From positions 7,641,382 to 7,705,381 of the forward strand of contig QVOM02000103.1 in assembly GCA_003586115.2 (NCBI GenBank): 64,000 nt of DNA, read 5' to 3'. Shown one piece after another: positions 60,812 to 64,000 of the stretch. Both the position numbers and the translations under genes were made by a program. How positions within the stretch are numbered: position 1 is the stretch's first letter; each line of letters starts with the position of its first letter. The DNA comes from Salvator merianae (lineage: Eukaryota > Chordata > Lepidosauria > Squamata > Teiidae). The notes under the pieces were generated by a model. That model saw only the letters and a program-made list of their open reading frames with translations. It was not told the origin of the DNA and searched no databases.

Positions 60812-61293
60812 TCAGCGTACCTCCCTCTCAGACCTGCGCAGATCGCTCGAGTTCTGGAAGTCGGTGGAGGAGGTCGGCCTTTCCTGTGTGGACATCCCCT
60901 GTGTTGAGTCCGCGATACCAACGCCGGCCTCCTGCGGTGCTTCCCTGCTGTTGTCGGATCGCCGATTGAAGTCCGGTAAGTACCCCGCTATATCCAATTG
61001 TGATGAGTTGTTCTGGGAGCGGTGATGTCAAGGCGCAGAACTCCCTGTGGGGAATGAACAGTCAATGTCTCCACTTTTAGTTTGCAATTGTTCATTACGG
61101 AGGCTGGCGGTTTCTAGGCACCCCCGAAGATGGTCGATATGTCTCTTCCAATGTCGCCCGTCCTCTAGAAGGACTGTGTACATTTTAGGAATGGTCTTAC
61201 TGATTACTGCTCCCTTTTGCCAGTTAACTCCCCCATCAAAGTTTGTTGCGTAAACCGTGTCTCCTACATTCAGAACACGTTCTGGGAAACTGT
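60812..61293 (-). pseudogene. Gypsy pol C-terminus: integrase GPY/F-like module and tail
   Basis: After a frameshift near 61295 the minus strand gives VGDTVYATNF, WQKGAVISK and HWKRHIDHLRG, which matches the SH3-like GPY/F module at the C-terminus of Gypsy integrases. A TGA at 61028-61030 breaks the frame, which then continues to LRRSEREVR before a stop at 60812, a basic tail usual in these polyproteins. Confidence 0.75.
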
Positions 61294-62270
61294 TTACTCT
61301 TTTTGGCTGTACCGTGTAAGAGGGTGAAGTCTGTCCAGTGGGGATCTTAATCTCCGCCCCATTAAGAGTTCTGCACGGCTTTTGTTCGTGATGGTGTTGG
61401 GTGTGATATGCTGTGTTAGGAGAAATTGATCTAGGTGTTCTTGCACATCCCCAGGTGAAGATCGCTTAAGAGCCTCCTTGGCCACCCTTACTAAACGTTC
61501 GGCCTGCCCATTGCTGGAAGGGGAATAAGGTGAGATTAGAGCATGTCTTATCCCCAGTTGGGCCAAGAAAATTTCCATTTGCCTGGATGTAAACTGTGGC
61601 CCATTATCTGAGACGATTACATCTGGGCAGCCATGTGTGGCAAACAGCCTGCACAACGCTTTTACGGTTGCGCAGGTGGTGGTTGCCCCCATCAGAATTA
61701 TCTCTACCCATTTTGAGTACGCATCCACAACAATTAGGATCAATTGTGATTCGATCGGACCTGCAAAGTCTATGTGGAGTCTTGACCAAGGGCCCCTGGG
61801 AGTTTCCCATTCCCCTGGTGTGGTTCTTGGTGGGTTTGGCCTTGACTCCTGGCAAGGACTGCACGTAGCTACCCACTGTTCTATGTCCCTATCTAAACCA
61901 GGCCACCATAAATGGCTTCTTGCCAAACTCTTCATTCTAACTATCCCTGGGTGGCCCTTATGTAACAAATCTATCACCCTTCTTCTTAATGTGGCGGGAA
62001 TAACGATGCATCCCATAAGATGCATCCCTTCAGAACCGACAGCTCTAATTGTTTACTTTTATAATGTTTAAGTTCGTCTGTTGGAGGCTCTTCTGCCCAT
62101 CCCTTGAGGATGTATTCCGTTACCGAATGAAGCGTGGGGTCTTTTCTGGTTTCAGTGGCTACTTCCTCAGCAGTGACTAATGGGCAGTCATCCATTTCTA
62201 TTAATAACACCTCAGCTGCAGGTGCTGGGTCTTCTAGTAGTTTAGCTACTGGGCAGCGGCTCAAACCGTC
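61294..62270 (-). pseudogene. Gypsy integrase (zinc-binding and catalytic core)
   Basis: Integrase inserts the cDNA into the genome. The minus-strand frame shows the HHCC zinc-binding domain (LHKGHPG ... CSPC) and a complete catalytic triad: Asp in LHIDFAGP, Asp in VSDNGPQFTS and Glu in NGQAERLV. A linker lies at 61986-62264 in another frame (DGLSRCPVAKLL at its start), so a frameshift sits near 62010-62030 just before the zinc domain and another in the G/C run at about 62283-62300 separates it from RNase H. Confidence 0.93.
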
Positions 62271-62277
62271 TGCGTGA

Positions 62278-64000
62278 TTAATCTCCTTCCCCCCCGCCCC
62301 GGTGTTTTAAAGTGTAGTTATACCCTGAGAGGAATATAGCCCACCTAGTCAATCTAGGGGACATAAAAGGGGGTGTAGGTTTGTTTCCTGCCAAGAGGCC
62401 TAGGAGGGGTTTATGATCAGTTATTATCTCAAAAGGCCGCCCATAAATATAGTCATGGATTTTTTTAACACCAGCAGCAGCTGCCAGGGCTTCCTTATCT
62501 ATCTGACTATAATTTCTTTCTGCAGCAGATAATGTTCTAGAGAAAAATGCTATGGGGGCCTCTGTGCCATTGGGAAATATGTGGGCGAGGACTGCACCCA
62601 TGCCATAGGGGGATGCATTGCAAGTGAGCCTTAGGGGCAAGGTGGCATTATATTGAACTACCACGCTATTGGATGATAAGAGGTTTTTTATTTGTTGGAA
62701 TGCTAGGCGTTCTGGTTCACCCCAGGTCCAGCTGGATCCCTTCTGTAGCAATTTATGGAGAGGTTCTGCTGCTGTGGCTTTCTGTTTTAAAAAAACAGAG
62801 TAAAAATTTAAGAGTCCTAAAAAGGCTTGTAGTTCAGTTTTGTTTCTAGGTTCCGGGGCGTCCTTGATTGCCTTAATCTTTTCTTCTGTGGGGTGAATTC
62901 CTTCCCTGTCTATTTTGAAGCTGAGAAATTCGACGCTAGGGACTCCCCATGAGCACTTATCTGCCCTAAGTCTAAGTCCTTTGGCTTGGAATCTGCTGAG
63001 GACTTCCCTGATCCTCTGGTTGAGCTGGGTGCGATTCTCTCCCGAAATAAGGACGTTGTCAAAATAAGGGACGACCCCTTTAAGGCCGTTTAAAAGCCTC
63101 TCCATTAAGCTTTGGAAAATGCCGGGGGCAACGCTGATTCCCAATTGGAGCCTGGTGCATTTAAATGCTCCCCGGTGGGTGACAATGGTCTGGGCTAAGG
63201 CAGTGGCTTCATCGACGGGCAGTTGCTGGTATGCTTGGGCTAAATCAAGTTTGGCAAATAATTTGCCTTCTCCCAGGGAGTGGAGTAAGTGCTGGACCAC
63301 CGGTATGGAGTAGGCGTTATGTTGGAGTGCCCTATTCAGGGTCGATTTATAATCAGCGCAGACCCTAATTGACTCGTCTGGTTTGAGTGGGGTGACTATT
63401 GGCGTCTCCCAGGGGGCATAGTCAACGGGGACTAAGATTCCCTGAGCTATCAGCTTGTCTAACTGTAAGTCAAGTTTGGGAAGGAGAGGTAATGGGACTC
63501 TGCGGGGTTTTAACTGAAGTGGGGGTATCTTAGGGTCTATTGTAAAAGAGATAGGCGGCCCCCTATAACTACCCAAACCGTCGGCAAAAACATCCGGAAA
63601 TTCCTTGACAAAAACGACACTTTCACTGGTGGTGATTTTGTGTAAACCGGTAACCCCTATGCCCAATGGTTCCAACCACTCCATGCCTAGCAGAGTGTGC
63701 TTAGCCCCTTCTACTACAACCAGGGGTAGTTGCCTTGAAATATTTTTAAAAGTAATCGGTACCCTTGCCCGCCCCACTACAGGAATCCCGTTCCCCTGAA
63801 AGTCTCGGATAGAAGACGTAATTGGTTCTAATTGTTCCTTTTGGATAGAAGGCATATATAACTTAAGCTTATGCCAGGGCATAATGCTAAACCTTGAGCC
63901 CGTGTCCAGCTCCATTGTGCATGGCTGGTTGTTTAAAAGCAGGGACACGGACAGTTTGTTCGGGTCAGCGGGGACAGTGCAATGTACTGCGGGGTAACAG
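62278..64000 (-). pseudogene. Gypsy protease, reverse transcriptase and RNase H
   Basis: The open frame runs unbroken from the window edge to 62278; no start codon is assigned because the gene continues beyond 64000. Counting from 63948, the protease has the catalytic DTG at residues 15-17 and LLGMEWL at 86-92. The reverse transcriptase has motif A FAKLDLAQAY (231-240), motif B QLGISVAP (268-275) and motif C YFDN at 295-298, where the second Asp of YxDD is Asn (codon 63055-63057). The RNase H first catalytic Asp is also Asn (LTCNASPYG, residue 444, codon 62617-62619); Glu in QIDKEALA and Asp in IITDHKPL are kept. The frame is lost at a G/C run near 62283-62300. Confidence 0.95.

Larger units (their letters stand above)
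60491..64000 (-). mobile_element. Ty3/Gypsy LTR retrotransposon, 3' part
   Basis: Read on the minus strand, the window contains protease, reverse transcriptase, RNase H, integrase and a C-terminal tail, then a polypurine tract and the 3' LTR. Gag, primer binding site and 5' LTR lie beyond 64000. The order PR-RT-RH-IN is the Metaviridae order. Several frameshifts and stops make it inactive. It is inserted into L1 5' sequence; the base run beside the LTR is AGAAG (60486-60490), the expected place of a 5-bp duplication. Confidence 0.93.

Noticed and set aside
61596..62071. Plus-strand open frames over the integrase
   Set aside because: Antisense shadows of the Gypsy integrase.
62617..63057. APOBEC-type G-to-A hypermutation of Gypsy pol
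   Set aside because: Both changes fall in CpG context, so ordinary methyl-CpG deamination suffices; two sites cannot show an editing signature.
1..64000. CRISPR array, prokaryotic operon, riboswitch
   Set aside because: No regular spacer-repeat pattern and no ribosome-binding-site-led gene strings; the content is vertebrate repeats.
1..64000. Host gene exon
   Set aside because: No open frame showed a recognisable conserved domain together with flanking splice signals.

Overview
The window looks like non-genic DNA from a squamate reptile (lizard or gecko grade). I found no host protein-coding exon, tRNA gene or rRNA gene that I would defend. The assignment rests on repeat content: L1 and Jockey-superfamily (CR1/L2-like) LINEs, a LINE 3' tail very common in squamates, a tRNA-headed CORE/MIR-like SINE, many short inverted-repeat DNA transposons, a Ty3/Gypsy element and a gammaretrovirus-like endogenous retrovirus. 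The species cannot be told from sequence alone.

Layout. 1-7.8 kb: mostly unassigned AT-rich sequence with microsatellites, one inverted-repeat element (460-917) and a LINE tail. 7.8-10.1 kb: minus-strand endogenous retrovirus remnant with 5' LTR, tRNA-Pro-type primer binding site, leader with splice donor and decayed gag-like region. 10.2-11.1 kb: very CpG-rich hAT element with perfect 8-bp target duplication. 12-14 kb: two 180-bp palindromes flanking a 905-bp foldback element. 16-20.5 kb: hAT MITE, then a decayed L1 ORF2. 23.8-27.8 kb: palindromes, two SINEs and a third 180-bp palindrome. 30.5-33.3 kb: layered LINE cluster interrupted by a MITE and by an opposing LINE. 33.9-39.6 kb: further palindromes, two CpG-rich foldbacks and a second CpG-rich hAT copy. 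42.5-51.9 kb: third CpG-rich hAT copy and three Jockey-type LINE fragments. 54-58.1 kb: three hAT-type elements. 58.8-64 kb: a nest, Tc1/mariner remnant followed by an L1 5' end that is cut by the 3' LTR of a minus-strand Gypsy element, whose pol runs off the window.

No genes work together here; the biology is transposon ecology. Main points: (i) six copies of one palindromic MITE, each exactly 180 bp; (ii) a CpG-rich foldback family with related termini and no visible target duplication; (iii) a CpG-rich hAT family with internal 29-bp and 33-bp tandem arrays, three copies with perfect 8-bp duplications; (iv) a Gypsy pol whose RT and RNase H each carry an Asp-to-Asn change at a former CpG. 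Boundaries backed by target duplications are firm; family names for old fragments are not.
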